DNA from: Lacibacter luteus
GTDB lineage: Bacteria > Bacteroidota > Bacteroidia > Chitinophagales > Chitinophagaceae
Direction: 5' to 3'
Length of the DNA stretch: 64,000 nucleotides
Assembly: GCF_004118265.1 (NCBI RefSeq)
Contig: NZ_SDHW01000001.1
Span: forward strand, 1,488,001 to 1,552,000
Positions 8,383-17,359 of this stretch are shown piece by piece. Each line of letters opens with the position of its first letter. Within the stretch, counting starts at the first letter, position 1. The position numbers and the translations under genes are program-made. Below the pieces are notes generated by a model. The model was not told the origin of the DNA, made no database searches, and was given only the letters and a program-made list of their open reading frames with translations.

Positions 8383-8841
8383 TTAAAGCACAGGGTTTGC
8401 TTCACGTACCAGAATCAATGCAGCTAATACTGATGGAATCATTGCACGCAGGTGAGCTTTGCGTTCTGTTTCTGTACTGTAAACGGGTTTAATACTTGCC
8501 CGCAGCTGACGATCGGGAACAGCTTCATTTTCCAGCACCACTTCAATGCCATCACCTTCTTCAATACGAAAACGGAACTGATCGTGTTGTTCAGTTGTTG
8601 CCGAACCTTTGATCATTTGTTCATCATCGTACTGAATTTTTCCGAGGTTGTGTCCATATTCATTCCGTACAAACTGGAACAACTTATTAAACATGCGTTT
8701 GCCAATGAAAATACTTCTTCTTATCATACCGCTTTCCAAACGAAAACTTTCCGTAGCCGGACTCAGTTTTACTGTAAAACGATGCTCATCTCTGCCATCG
8801 TTAAAAATCATTGGAACCTCGTTGTAAACTGCTATGCCCAT
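8383..8841 (-). CDS. Conserved-type hypothetical protein, 152 aa
   Basis: I do not recognise this 152-residue protein. It has no signal peptide or membrane segment and looks cytosolic and beta-rich, with the segments RRSIFIGKRMFNKLFQF and RFRIEEGDGIEVVLENE. The C-terminus is hydrophobic and probably helical (SVLAALILVREANPVL). The stop lies about 20 bases upstream of the metY promoter and no clear terminator separates them. A -7-like box TACGTTTG (8900-8907) lies upstream and would give a leader of about 50 bases. It is divergent from uvrA. No function is proposed. Confidence 0.7.
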   Translation of the reverse strand: MGIAVYNEVPMIFNDGRDEHRFTVKLSPATESFRLESGMIRRSIFIGKRMFNKLFQFVRNEYGHNLGKIQYDDEQMIKGSATTEQHDQFRFRIEEGDGIEVVLENEAVPDRQLRASIKPVYSTETERKAHLRAMIPSVLAALILVREANPVL

Positions 8842-8899
8842 ATGTGTAAGTTTTAAAAATGGCGAATCGATCGTACCATTAAGTTAATTGTTAGTTCTG

Positions 8900-8907
8900 C
8901 AAACGTA
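8900..8907 (-). promoter_or_regulatory. Promoter -7 box for the 152-aa protein gene
   Basis: The reverse strand reads TACGTTTG, matching TAnnTTTG, 58 bases upstream of the ATG at 8841. No convincing TTG was seen at the expected upstream distance. Confidence 0.45.
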
Positions 8908-9116
8908 AACCTCCTGAAGGCTTAATTTTCCACATAACAATTATTTAATAAAGCGTTCATTTCAATCCCGTTCGGTATTGAACGAATACAAAATCTGTTC
9001 CGTACTTACCCAAATTCCTGAAAACCATTCAAAGAGATTTTCAAAAACCTAATAACTTTAGTAAACAATTTCACGGTAAATTCGCTTTCCAATCGTAAAA
9101 AAGGCAGGAAAACATT

Positions 9117-11951
9117 ATGAGTGAAGAAATGCATGAGTACATCGATGTTTCAGGGGCAAGGGTACATAACCTGAAAAATATTGATGTACAGATACCCAAA
9201 AACAAACTGGTGGTTATTACCGGTATCAGCGGCAGCGGTAAATCATCGCTGGCATTTGATACTATTTATGCTGAAGGGCAACGTCGTTACATGGAAACCT
9301 TTGGTGCCTATGCCCGCCAGTTTGTAGGCGATATGGAGCGCCCCGATGTTGATAAGATCACCGGCCTTTCTCCTGTTATTTCCATTGAACAAAAAACCAC
9401 CAATAAAAACCCACGTTCAACAGTTGGTACCATTACCGAAGTGTACGATTTTCTGCGTTTGTTGTTTGCACGTGCAAGCGAAGCGTATTCGTACAACACC
9501 GGAAAAAAAATGGTGAAGTGGAGCGAAGAAGAAATTGTTGAGAATATTTACAATCGTTTCGATGGACAAAAAGTTTCGTTACTGGCGCCGTTGGTAAGAG
9601 GCCGTAAAGGCCATTACCGTGAACTGTTTGAAGACATCCGTAAGAAAGGTTTTGTAAAAGTGCGTGTTGATGGAGAGATTGTTGATCTTACTCCAAAGAT
9701 GCAGGTTGACCGTTATAAGATCCACGATATTGAAGTAGTAGTTGATCGTTTAAAAGTGAGTGATGATTTTCGTGTGCGCATCAGCCAGAGTGTACAACAA
9801 ACATTAAGGCTTGGAAAAGATCTGATGTTCATCGATACTGAAAAGAATGGCCTTGTGTCTTACTCCAAACAATTAATGTGTGAAGACACAGGACTTAGTT
9901 ATGAAGAACCATCACCCAATGCGTTTTCCTTTAACTCACCTTATGGTGCATGCCCTACCTGTAAAGGTTTGGGCAATGTGTACACTATCGAAATGGAATC
10001 CATCATTCCCGATGGAAAACTCACTGTTAAAGAAGGCGGTATTGCTCCGCTTGGTGGCGAGCGTGATGCAAGTGTGTACCAACAGGTGACTGCGTTTGCA
10101 AAGAAATACAAGATCAAATTAGATGTGCCTGTTGAAAAACTTTCAAAAGAACATCTTGACCTGTTATTATATGGCGATAAGAATATTAATCCTTCACTTG
10201 AAATTGATGTAAATGATGACACAGTACCGCAGGAATACACCGGCAGTTACGAAGGAATTATTCCGATGCTCAAACGCTGGTTTTCTTCGACACACAGTAC
10301 CGAGAATCTGCGTGAATGGGTTGCCGGATTTACCACATTAAAAACATGCAGCAGTTGTAACGGTGCACGTTTACGCAAGGAAAGTCTTTGGTTTAAAATT
10401 AACGACCGCAATATTGCTGAACTGAGCGAACAAAACCTCGACAATCTTGCTGCATGGTTCGATGGTTTGGAATTGCGCATCAGCAACAAACAGGCAACCA
10501 TTGCAAAAGATGTATTGAAAGAGATAAGAGAGCGTTTGCAGTTTTTGTTAGATGTTGGCTTAACCTATCTCACCTTAAACCGCTCCAGCCGAACATTGAG
10601 CGGAGGTGAAAGTCAGCGTATACGTTTGGCAACACAGATCGGTTCGCAACTGCAGGGCATCACATATATTTTAGATGAACCAAGTATTGGTTTGCATCAA
10701 CGAGATAATCATCGGTTGATTGAAGCGTTGAAAAATCTGCGTGATGTAGGCAACAGTGTATTGGTAGTAGAACACGATAAAGATATTATGCTTGCTGCCG
10801 ATCACTTGATTGATGTTGGGCCGCAGGCAGGAAAACATGGTGGTCAGATTGTATCGGCAGGAACACCGAACGATGTTTTGCAATCGAAAAGTGAAACAGC
10901 ACAATACCTGAATGGCGGTAAAACAATTGCTGTTCCGAAAGAGCGTCGTAAAGGCAATGGAAAGTTTATTGAACTGAAAGGCGCAAACGGCAACAACCTG
11001 AATAACGTAAGCACCAAATTTCCTTTGGGTAAACTGATCGTTGTTACAGGCGTAAGCGGCAGCGGCAAGAGCACACTCATTAATGAAACGCTCTACCCTA
11101 TCCTCAGTAAATATTGTTACGATTCAAAAACCAATCCCATGCCTTACAAAAGCATTAAAGGATTGGAGCATATTGATAAAGTGATTGAGATTGATCAATC
11201 GCCCATTGGACGTACACCTAGAAGCAACCCTGCAACCTATTGCGGTTTCTTTACTGAGATAAGAACATTGTTTGCTGCAGTACCCGAAGCAAAGATCAGA
11301 GGTTACAATGCAGGGCGTTTTTCGTTCAACGTAAAAACAGGCCGTTGCGATGTTTGCGAAGGTGGTGGTATGCGTGTGATTGAAATGAATTTTCTGCCCG
11401 ATGTTTATGTGCATTGCGAAAAGTGTAATGGCAAACGTTACAACCGGGAAACATTAGAGATCCGTTACAAAGGAAAATCGATTGCTGATGTGTTGGATAT
11501 GACGGTGGAAGAAGCAGTTGAGTTTTTCCAGGCAGTTCCTTATCTCTACAGAAAAATTAAAGTGCTGGAAGATGTCGGGCTCGGTTACATAACACTCGGG
11601 CAAAGTGCTGTTACCTTAAGCGGTGGTGAAGCACAGCGTGTAAAATTATCAACTGAGCTTGCGAAGAAAGATACCGGTAAAACATTTTATATTCTTGATG
11701 AACCAACAACCGGTTTGCATTTCCAGGACATTCAGCATTTGCTTGAAGTGTTGAATAAATTAACAGACAGAGGTAATAGTGTTTTGGTAATTGAACACAA
11801 CATGGATGTAATTAAAGTGGCAGACCACATTATCGATCTTGGCCCGGAAGGTGGTGATGGTGGCGGACAGATTTTATTCGAAGGCACGCCTGAAGAACTT
11901 ATCAACTGCAAACAAAGTCACACCGGTCGTTTCCTTAAAACCGAATTATAA
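9117..11951 (+). CDS. uvrA: Excinuclease ABC subunit A
   Basis: The 944-residue DNA-damage recognition ATPase of nucleotide excision repair. Two ABC modules are present: Walker [10 protein letters not shown] near residue 36 and GVSGSGKST near residue 645, with signatures [12 protein letters not shown] and [12 protein letters not shown] and Walker [10 protein letters not shown] and LDEPTTGLH. Zinc-binding cysteines appear in [25 protein letters not shown] and [14 protein letters not shown]. Length is normal for the family. The leader (8842-9116) holds no other gene; TAACTTTA near 9052 is a possible but imperfect -7 box. It is convergent with the barrel-protein gene at 12474. Confidence 0.98.
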   Translation: MSEEMHEYIDVSGARVHNLKNIDVQIPKNKLVVITGISGSGKSSLAFDTIYAEGQRRYMETFGAYARQFVGDMERPDVDKITGLSPVISIEQKTTNKNPRSTVGTITEVYDFLRLLFARASEAYSYNTGKKMVKWSEEEIVENIYNRFDGQKVSLLAPLVRGRKGHYRELFEDIRKKGFVKVRVDGEIVDLTPKMQVDRYKIHDIEVVVDRLKVSDDFRVRISQSVQQTLRLGKDLMFIDTEKNGLVSYSKQLMCEDTGLSYEEPSPNAFSFNSPYGACPTCKGLGNVYTIEMESIIPDGKLTVKEGGIAPLGGERDASVYQQVTAFAKKYKIKLDVPVEKLSKEHLDLLLYGDKNINPSLEIDVNDDTVPQEYTGSYEGIIPMLKRWFSSTHSTENLREWVAGFTTLKTCSSCNGARLRKESLWFKINDRNIAELSEQNLDNLAAWFDGLELRISNKQATIAKDVLKEIRERLQFLLDVGLTYLTLNRSSRTLSGGESQRIRLATQIGSQLQGITYILDEPSIGLHQRDNHRLIEALKNLRDVGNSVLVVEHDKDIMLAADHLIDVGPQAGKHGGQIVSAGTPNDVLQSKSETAQYLNGGKTIAVPKERRKGNGKFIELKGANGNNLNNVSTKFPLGKLIVVTGVSGSGKSTLINETLYPILSKYCYDSKTNPMPYKSIKGLEHIDKVIEIDQSPIGRTPRSNPATYCGFFTEIRTLFAAVPEAKIRGYNAGRFSFNVKTGRCDVCEGGGMRVIEMNFLPDVYVHCEKCNGKRYNRETLEIRYKGKSIADVLDMTVEEAVEFFQAVPYLYRKIKVLEDVGLGYITLGQSAVTLSGGEAQRVKLSTELAKKDTGKTFYILDEPTTGLHFQDIQHLLEVLNKLTDRGNSVLVIEHNMDVIKVADHIIDLGPEGGDGGGQILFEGTPEELINCKQSHTGRFLKTEL

Positions 11952-11960
11952 TTCGCCTGT

Positions 11961-11991
11961 AAAATAAAAGCCCCCCAGACCAATGGGGGGC
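11961..11991 (-). terminator. Intrinsic terminator reading on the reverse strand
   Basis: GCCCCCC, an 8-base loop, GGGGGGC forms a strong 7-bp hairpin. On the reverse strand it is followed by TTTTATTTT, a good U-tract; on the forward strand no U-tract follows, so it fits a reverse transcript coming from the tandem elements at 12023-12290 better than it fits uvrA. Confidence 0.65.
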
Positions 11992-12022
11992 AACAGGATA
12001 GAGTACGGACCAAGAGAAACAA

Positions 12023-12133
12023 AGTAAAGCATGGTGAAATAAATATCAGTCACTGGTTCTCTCTTCTTAGATTTTCACAGGATTGGAAAACATAGAAATA
12101 GGTCTCAGACTAACGTTTACTGCATACTTTACT
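12023..12133. repeat. Tandem structured element, copy 1
   Basis: A 111-base unit bounded by inverted ends AGTAAAGCATG and CATACTTTACT. It is clearly homologous to copy 2 over its whole length, sharing GGTGAAATAAATATC, GATTTTCACAGGATTGG and GACTAACGTTTA. The end arms covary with copy 2 (T12025-A12131 against C12184-G12288), which favours a conserved RNA stem. The one mismatch in the stem on the forward strand (C12030 with A12126) becomes a G-U pair on the reverse strand. No protein is encoded. A small RNA or a MITE-like repeat are both possible. Confidence 0.6.
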
Positions 12134-12181
12134 CAAATAATTGATACTAGTCCTGGTTTACACACGTGGAATTAAGAAATA

Positions 12182-12290
12182 AGCAAAGCATGGTGAAATA
12201 AATATCGGTCTACAGTTCTCTTATCAGATTTTCACAGGATTGGAAAAATAGAGAATAGGGTACGGACTAACGTTTATTGCATACTTTGCT
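12182..12290. repeat. Tandem structured element, copy 2
   Basis: A 109-base unit with inverted ends AGCAAAGCATG and CATACTTTGCT, 48 bases after copy 1 in the same orientation. The remainder of this gap (12291-12473) holds only an 8-bp inverted repeat (TATTACGT at 12332-12339 with ACGTAATA at 12359-12366) and no gene that I can support. Confidence 0.6.
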
Positions 12291-12473
12291 TAAGAAGTTT
12301 ACAGATATAATTTTTTCTTGAAAATGTAGAGTATTACGTACAGGGAAATTAGACCAACACGTAATAACCAAATTGTCAATTCGGGGTTGGCAGTTAATAT
12401 TCTTTCCTTTGTTTTTGGAAATTGAGTTTTCATTTTTTAGGAATTTGGGTATGGATTGAAGGATATTGTTACG

Positions 12474-13466
12474 CTAAAAATATTGCGGACATTTCATTGA
12501 GTTTTTATTTCGGAACCAATCGGCATATACATCGCCTATTTTCCAGGTTAAACGAAATGTGCTTGAAAAATATGAATCATTTTTATCGGGGTTACCACGT
12601 TTCTTACCTATACGATAAGGAGTATAGCCTGGTATGCCCGGATAAAATGAACTTGGATTAGCAAGATATTTTGCCTGTGTTGCCTGAGCAGGTGAAAGAT
12701 ATTGATCGAACAAAGCAGGATCGATATACTTTGTACTCACATCATCTATATAATCACTGCCTGTTTTTCTGTGGATCAATTCAATACCAAAAGTTATGCG
12801 TTCAGTAATATCATATTTAATACCAACGCCCATTGGAATAACATAAGTAAACGTGCTGTATTCGGGAACACCTGTTTCTGCCATTCCTTGTCCTTCAAGA
12901 CGAAGAGGTTTCAGATCAACCCATGATTCATTACCGGCAGCATCTCTGTATAAACCTTGTGGTTTAAAGTTTATACCGCCTACTCCAATAATTCCGTAGG
13001 GACGAAAACGAGGAAGACCTGAACCATTTTTTAAACTGATAAATGCAGTAGGATATAATTCGATACCAACATAAGCTTCGTAAAGTGGAGAACGGAATGT
13101 GAGATTTCTAAACTTTCTTGAACCTTCCCATGTATCGGCAGGTTGCTTTTGTTTAATTAACCTGTCATCACCTTCCATCTGGCCAAGATTAAATGCTCCA
13201 CGGAAACCCAACCATTCTGAAGGATAATAGGAAGCAGAAATACCTCCGATCATATTGGTCATTGGTACGTTATTATCTTTGGGACCAATTGTTCCTTTGC
13301 CACGGTTACCACCGAGGTCGCCAAGGAAATTCATGGGGCCAACATTTAATCCGATTTCGAAACGGGAATTTGCAGTAGAGAGACCAATCTGTGCACTAAC
13401 CGTGTTAGTGGAAAAGATCATCAACAATAAAGCGTACAGGGAGACTTGTAGTGTACGTCTTTTCAT
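12474..13466 (-). CDS. Outer-membrane beta-barrel protein (DUF6089/PorG-like)
   Basis: A 330-residue exported protein. The start at 13464-13466 gives a signal peptide (MKRRTLQVSLYALLLMIFSTN, cut after VSAQ); the open frame extends 38 codons upstream but without signal-like sequence. Alternating hydrophobic strands and the segment TERITFGIELIHRKTGSDY followed by IDDVSTKYIDPALF resemble the DUF6089 barrel family common in Bacteroidota. The C-terminal stretch STFRLTWKIGDVYADWF looks like a final barrel strand. A possible promoter (TTTG, 19 bases, TAATATTG) lies in the 158-base gap upstream. Exact role is unknown; it could be a structural barrel or a secretion accessory. Confidence 0.75.
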   Translation of the reverse strand: MKRRTLQVSLYALLLMIFSTNTVSAQIGLSTANSRFEIGLNVGPMNFLGDLGGNRGKGTIGPKDNNVPMTNMIGGISASYYPSEWLGFRGAFNLGQMEGDDRLIKQKQPADTWEGSRKFRNLTFRSPLYEAYVGIELYPTAFISLKNGSGLPRFRPYGIIGVGGINFKPQGLYRDAAGNESWVDLKPLRLEGQGMAETGVPEYSTFTYVIPMGVGIKYDITERITFGIELIHRKTGSDYIDDVSTKYIDPALFDQYLSPAQATQAKYLANPSSFYPGIPGYTPYRIGKKRGNPDKNDSYFSSTFRLTWKIGDVYADWFRNKNSMKCPQYF

Positions 13467-13624
13467 AGAATTGGATATTTGGTTTTTCTTGTATTGGATA
13501 CGACAAGGCAATATTAGATAACAAATTTTGAAGAACAAAATTTTTTGATTCAGAAATACATGTAAACCCTTGTCCAGCATAGGTTTTAAGCAGTTTTACT
13601 TATGGTGTTTCGTAAAATTACCTA

Positions 13625-14083
13625 TTAGTTTTCAAATTTCCGAACCATTTCTATGTGTTCAATATTATCTTCCAGATATATTTCGCTTGTTTGTACAAAT
13701 CCTAAAGATGAATAGAATTTCAGCAGGTAATACTGCGCTCCTATTTTGATGGGCAAATTGCCAAAAAGCTGTTTACATTGTTCAATTGCATTCTCCATTA
13801 AAATTCTTCCTGTGCCTGTGCCCCTTGCTGCCGGGTTGGTGAGCACTCTGCCAATGGAAGGTTCGTTGTACGAAACACCAGGCGGTAACAGGCGTACATA
13901 AGCCATCAGCATCCCCTCTTCGTTACGGCCCATGTAATGCCAGCCTTTCTGATCTTTATAATCTGCATCTTGGTAAACACAGTTTTGTTCTACCACAAAC
14001 ACTTCGTTACGTAACCACATAATATCATATAACTCGTATGGCGTTAACGCTTCAAACTTTTTTAATGTCCAGTTCATCTTCAT
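13625..14083 (-). CDS. elaA: GNAT-family N-acetyltransferase, ElaA type
   Basis: A 152-residue acetyltransferase. The N-terminal half has the ElaA hallmark IMWLRNEVFVVEQNCVYQDAD, followed by GRVLTNPAARGTGTGRILME, which is the acetyl-CoA pyrophosphate loop (R/Q-x-x-G-x-G/A type). The C-terminal segment KIGAQYYLLKFYSSLGFVQ is also characteristic. Substrate is not known for the family. It starts ten bases after the rarA stop, so the two are probably co-transcribed. The third codon is also ATG and may be the true start. Confidence 0.85.
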   Translation of the reverse strand: MKMNWTLKKFEALTPYELYDIMWLRNEVFVVEQNCVYQDADYKDQKGWHYMGRNEEGMLMAYVRLLPPGVSYNEPSIGRVLTNPAARGTGTGRILMENAIEQCKQLFGNLPIKIGAQYYLLKFYSSLGFVQTSEIYLEDNIEHIEMVRKFEN

Positions 14084-14093
14084 GGCAATAAGT

Positions 14094-15356
14094 CTAGTAG
14101 TTATATTTTTCTTTCCAGAGTTGTTTTAAAAACCGGCGCAGTTCTTCTTCTCTTGCATTTTTACCGGGGTCGTAAAATTTTGTTCCGGTAAGTTTCTCAG
14201 GAAGAAATTCCTGCAATGCAAAATTATTTTCATAATCGTGTGCGTACTGATATCCTTTGCCGTAATCCATATTCTTCATCAACTTTGTTGGCGCATTGCG
14301 AATGTGTAAAGGAACAGACAGGTCGCCATATTGCTGCACTGCCGCCAATGCATTATTAATAGCTACATAAGATGCATTACTTTTTGGCGATGACGCCAGG
14401 TAAACAGTGCATTGCGATAAAATAATTCTTGATTCAGGATAACCGATCTTATTCACAGCTTCAAACGTTGCGTTGGCTAATAACAACGCATTGGGATTTG
14501 CATTGCCGATATCTTCACTTGCCAATATGAGTAAACGCCGTGCAATAAACTTCACATCTTCTCCTCCTTCGATCATACGTGCAAGCCAGTAAACAGCGGC
14601 GTTAGGATCGCTGCCACGAATAGATTTGATAAAAGCTGAAATAATATCGTAATGCTGTTCGCCACTTTTATCGTACAAAGCCATTTTTTGCTGAACAGTA
14701 TTCAGCACCAATTCATCTGTTATCACTAATTTATCAGATACATTGGATGCGTCAGAAACAATCTCTAATAAATTGAGCAGCTTTCTTGCATCGCCACCAC
14801 TTAAACGGATCAACGATTCTGTTTCCTTCAGCTCAATCGTTCTTGTCTTCAACAATTCATCTTCCTGTATCGCTTTCTGCAGCAACTGCACCAGATCTTT
14901 TTCTTCCAATGCTTTTAATACAAACACCTGGCAACGACTCAACAAGGCACTGTTTACTTCAAACGAAGGATTTTCTGTTGTTGCACCAATTAATGTAATG
15001 ATTCCTTTTTCAACAGCACCGAGCAATGCATCTTGCTGGCCTTTGTTGAAACGATGAATTTCATCAATAAACAAAATGGCTTTTGCTTCCTGCTTCGCCT
15101 GTTCAATTACTTCACGTACATCTTTTACGCCGCTGCTGATAGCACTAAGTTGAAAATAACTTGCATCAACAGAATGTGCTATGATATTGGCGATCGTTGT
15201 TTTACCAACGCCGGGAGGTCCCCACAAAATCATACTTGGTATGTTGCCACTGGCAATTGCTTTTTGCAAAATACCACCTGTACCGGAAAGGTGTTGCTGA
15301 CCTACAAGATCGGCAAGTTTATTTGGACGTAAACGTTCGGCTAAAGGCTCTTGCAT
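14094..15356 (-). CDS. rarA: Replication-associated recombination ATPase RarA/MgsA
   Basis: A 420-residue AAA+ ATPase that acts at stalled replication forks, related to clamp-loader proteins and to eukaryotic WRNIP1. It begins with the family signature PLAERLRPNKLADLVGQQHL; Walker A is GPPGVGKTT (residues 46-54), Walker B FIDEIHRFNKGQQDALL, sensor 1 IGATTENPSFEV, and an SGGDARKLLN sensor-2 region. The C-terminal tetramerisation region contains GSDPNAAVYWLARMIEGGED and ASEDIGNANP. Length is normal. It precedes elaA on the same strand. Confidence 0.95.
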   Translation of the reverse strand: MQEPLAERLRPNKLADLVGQQHLSGTGGILQKAIASGNIPSMILWGPPGVGKTTIANIIAHSVDASYFQLSAISSGVKDVREVIEQAKQEAKAILFIDEIHRFNKGQQDALLGAVEKGIITLIGATTENPSFEVNSALLSRCQVFVLKALEEKDLVQLLQKAIQEDELLKTRTIELKETESLIRLSGGDARKLLNLLEIVSDASNVSDKLVITDELVLNTVQQKMALYDKSGEQHYDIISAFIKSIRGSDPNAAVYWLARMIEGGEDVKFIARRLLILASEDIGNANPNALLLANATFEAVNKIGYPESRIILSQCTVYLASSPKSNASYVAINNALAAVQQYGDLSVPLHIRNAPTKLMKNMDYGKGYQYAHDYENNFALQEFLPEKLTGTKFYDPGKNAREEELRRFLKQLWKEKYNY

Positions 15357-15411
15357 AGCGGCAAGTTATTGCAATTCTGCAAACAGGAAAAGAAGGCTTT
15401 TACAAAACAGA

Positions 15412-16254
15412 TCAGGGATTGTATTGTTTGATGAATGTTTCCACTTTTAAAAATGCGTCTGTATAAACAGCCGAAGTCCAATCGCCATGACCTGCACCCG
15501 GATATAACACATATTGATTAGGCACTGAAACACTGTTCAGTTTATCGTGAAGGATTGATGATTGTGAAGCTGCAACAACAACATCATTACTTCCGTGCAG
15601 TAACAAGGTGGGAGAAGCCCCTGCTACAACAAAATTATATGGAGATGATTGCTGATAAATTGCAGAGTTTGACGTAGGCGTACCTCCTGTTACACCGGCA
15701 AGTAATAATGGAATTAAAGGATTCGGCGGATTATTATACATCTGCACCAATTCTGTTGGGCCGAAAAAAGAAACCACTGCTTTTATTTTTACTGGAGAAC
15801 TGTACTTGTACGTATGCAGCAAAGCAAGATGTGCGCCTGCACTTGCGCCTAGCAGAGCGAAATGATTTGAGATTCCGTATTCAGTTTGCTTATTGAAAAT
15901 AAACTCCACCGCTGCTTTTACATCGTTCTCCTGTGCAGGAAATATATTCTGTCCATTTGCTGCCAACCGGTAACTGATGTTGCAGATAGCATAATCGGGC
16001 ATACGGCGTTGAAGTGTATCTACAACCGCATTCAGGTCGCTCCGGCTTCCTTCTGTCCAACCTCCTCCATGTATTAATATCAAAACAGGTGTTGTGGCTG
16101 TGTTTCTGTTTGCAGGCAGATAAATATCCATTGCCTGTCTTACATCTGTACCATACTTTACTTTGAGCATTGTTTTTGCAGCACCAGCATCATCTTTCTT
16201 TTTGCAGGAACCGAATGTTAGCATTGCAAATAAGCAAACAAGTATTGTACGCAT
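15412..16254 (-). CDS. Lipoprotein alpha/beta hydrolase (esterase-like)
   Basis: A 280-residue exported hydrolase. The start at 16254 gives the lipoprotein signal MRTILVCLFAMLTFGSC with a Lys-rich sequence after the Cys; three extra codons are possible upstream. The fold shows the oxyanion motif HGGGW, the nucleophile elbow LLGASAGAHLALL, the acid in LLHGSNDVVV and the histidine in GAGHGDW, which together match the BD-FAE/hormone-sensitive-lipase-like esterases. It probably cleaves an ester on the cell surface or in the periplasm; the substrate is unknown. The gap upstream shows no strong promoter box. Confidence 0.85.
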   Translation of the reverse strand: MRTILVCLFAMLTFGSCKKKDDAGAAKTMLKVKYGTDVRQAMDIYLPANRNTATTPVLILIHGGGWTEGSRSDLNAVVDTLQRRMPDYAICNISYRLAANGQNIFPAQENDVKAAVEFIFNKQTEYGISNHFALLGASAGAHLALLHTYKYSSPVKIKAVVSFFGPTELVQMYNNPPNPLIPLLLAGVTGGTPTSNSAIYQQSSPYNFVVAGASPTLLLHGSNDVVVAASQSSILHDKLNSVSVPNQYVLYPGAGHGDWTSAVYTDAFLKVETFIKQYNP

Positions 16255-16320
16255 ACAAAACATTTGCTTTAGAAACGAAAAAGAAAAGAAAGGATTGTGT
16301 TAACCAGCTTTGAAACCTTG

Positions 16321-16854
16321 TTAACTTTTTGGCTGATCATCGAAAATTGCTGCATACTGTTTCAGATAGCGGAAGGTTGCAGAAATATGATAGCTTAAAA
16401 AGATGGCATAGATAAGCAGGAACCACATGGCAACCTGCATTATTTTTATAAACAACCCAGTAGAGATGGGCGATTTTGTTTGTTGTGCTGCAGTAAATTC
16501 ATTTATGGCGGTAGTAAGTGCAGAAGGATCGACAATAACCACCAGCGATTGAACAATATTCATTACAGCAAACACAATTGACACATACGCATTCACTTTG
16601 ATAAAATCACGCAGTTTGTTTTTAAGTTTTTGTTTGCCATCAATCCCATTGTGTAAAAACAAAAAACTTGCAACAGAATACAATACTACTGCTACCACAA
16701 CAAATACACTTATCAATAGCGCAGGATTTGCAAGTGCAATAAGTAATGTAAACAATGCCGCAATGCCAAGAATAACGGCAACTACTAATAGAAAATAAGA
16801 AACGATGCGATAAAAACCCATAAGTCGTTTTTTAAAGTAAATCCGATGTTTCAA
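16321..16854 (-). CDS. Four-helix membrane protein, hypothetical
   Basis: A 177-residue protein that I do not recognise. Four hydrophobic segments are visible: IVSYFLLVVAVILGIAALFTL, the adjoining ALANPALLISVFVVVAVVLY, a segment around YVSIVFAVMNIVQSLVVIV, and MQVAMWFLLIYAIFLSY near the C-terminus. The first ATG overlaps the previous gene by 23 bases; the Met at codon 12 (MGFYRIVSYF) would remove the overlap and is an equally good start. It is transcribed after a similar-sized membrane protein, suggesting a pair. Confidence 0.6.
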   Translation of the reverse strand: MKHRIYFKKRLMGFYRIVSYFLLVVAVILGIAALFTLLIALANPALLISVFVVVAVVLYSVASFLFLHNGIDGKQKLKNKLRDFIKVNAYVSIVFAVMNIVQSLVVIVDPSALTTAINEFTAAQQTKSPISTGLFIKIMQVAMWFLLIYAIFLSYHISATFRYLKQYAAIFDDQPKS

Positions 16855-17350
16855 CTAAAGAATCACGATAATTCTTTCGAATCTCTTTTATCAGTCGAAA
16901 CCCATTTACCTGCGTGTAAACTAAAGACGAAATTTTAATTAGAACAAAAGCAAAAAAAAGTAATACAGGAAATAAATCTTCAGACATTTCAAACTCTGAT
17001 ACAATCGGTTCGATTGTAAAAAAAAGATCTATAAAATTGTATAGCCAAGCCAAATAGACAACTATACCAAAAACAGATAAATACGCAAGAATTAAAAAAA
17101 TGTATTGAATTCTTATCGACAATGCCCTAGATGGATAATACAGCCTGACTAACCTAAATACAGTTATAACAAGAAGTATGTCTGAAATAACAAACAACCA
17201 CTTCAGGTACACTAAATAATTTTCAGGTATCGTTCCAGAATAAACGGTATAACCTGTGATCAATAAAATCTCAATAACACTTAAAATGAGCGTAATAATT
17301 GCGAAGAACCGTAATTGACGCACTCTTTTTGAAACTACTAAATCGCTCAT
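16832..17350 (-). CDS. Four-helix membrane protein, hypothetical
   Basis: A 172-residue protein, not recognised. It has four predicted membrane segments: FFAIITLILSVIEILLITGY, YLKWLFVISDILLVITVF, YIFLILAYLSVFGIVVYLAWL and LFPVLLFFAFVLIKISSLVY. The N-terminus is basic and the C-terminus charged (RKNYRDSLVETSDLL). It starts nine bases after the aspS stop and runs into the next membrane-protein gene, so all three may share a transcript. Its base composition looks more A/T-rich than its neighbours, an impression not a measurement. Confidence 0.65.
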   Translation of the reverse strand: MSDLVVSKRVRQLRFFAIITLILSVIEILLITGYTVYSGTIPENYLVYLKWLFVISDILLVITVFRLVRLYYPSRALSIRIQYIFLILAYLSVFGIVVYLAWLYNFIDLFFTIEPIVSEFEMSEDLFPVLLFFAFVLIKISSLVYTQVNGFRLIKEIRKNYRDSLVETSDLL

Positions 17351-17359
17351 AATTGGACT

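Noticed and set aside
11970-11991. Terminator for uvrA on the forward strand
   Set aside because: The hairpin is strong but the U-tract is present only on the reverse strand, so it was assigned to that strand.
12023-12290. Tandem elements as riboswitches of a downstream gene
   Set aside because: The flanking genes are convergent, so neither strand leads from the elements into a start codon.
12422-12661. 79-codon forward frame after the tandem elements
   Set aside because: Most of it is antisense to the barrel-protein gene, and no promoter or homology-like feature supports it.
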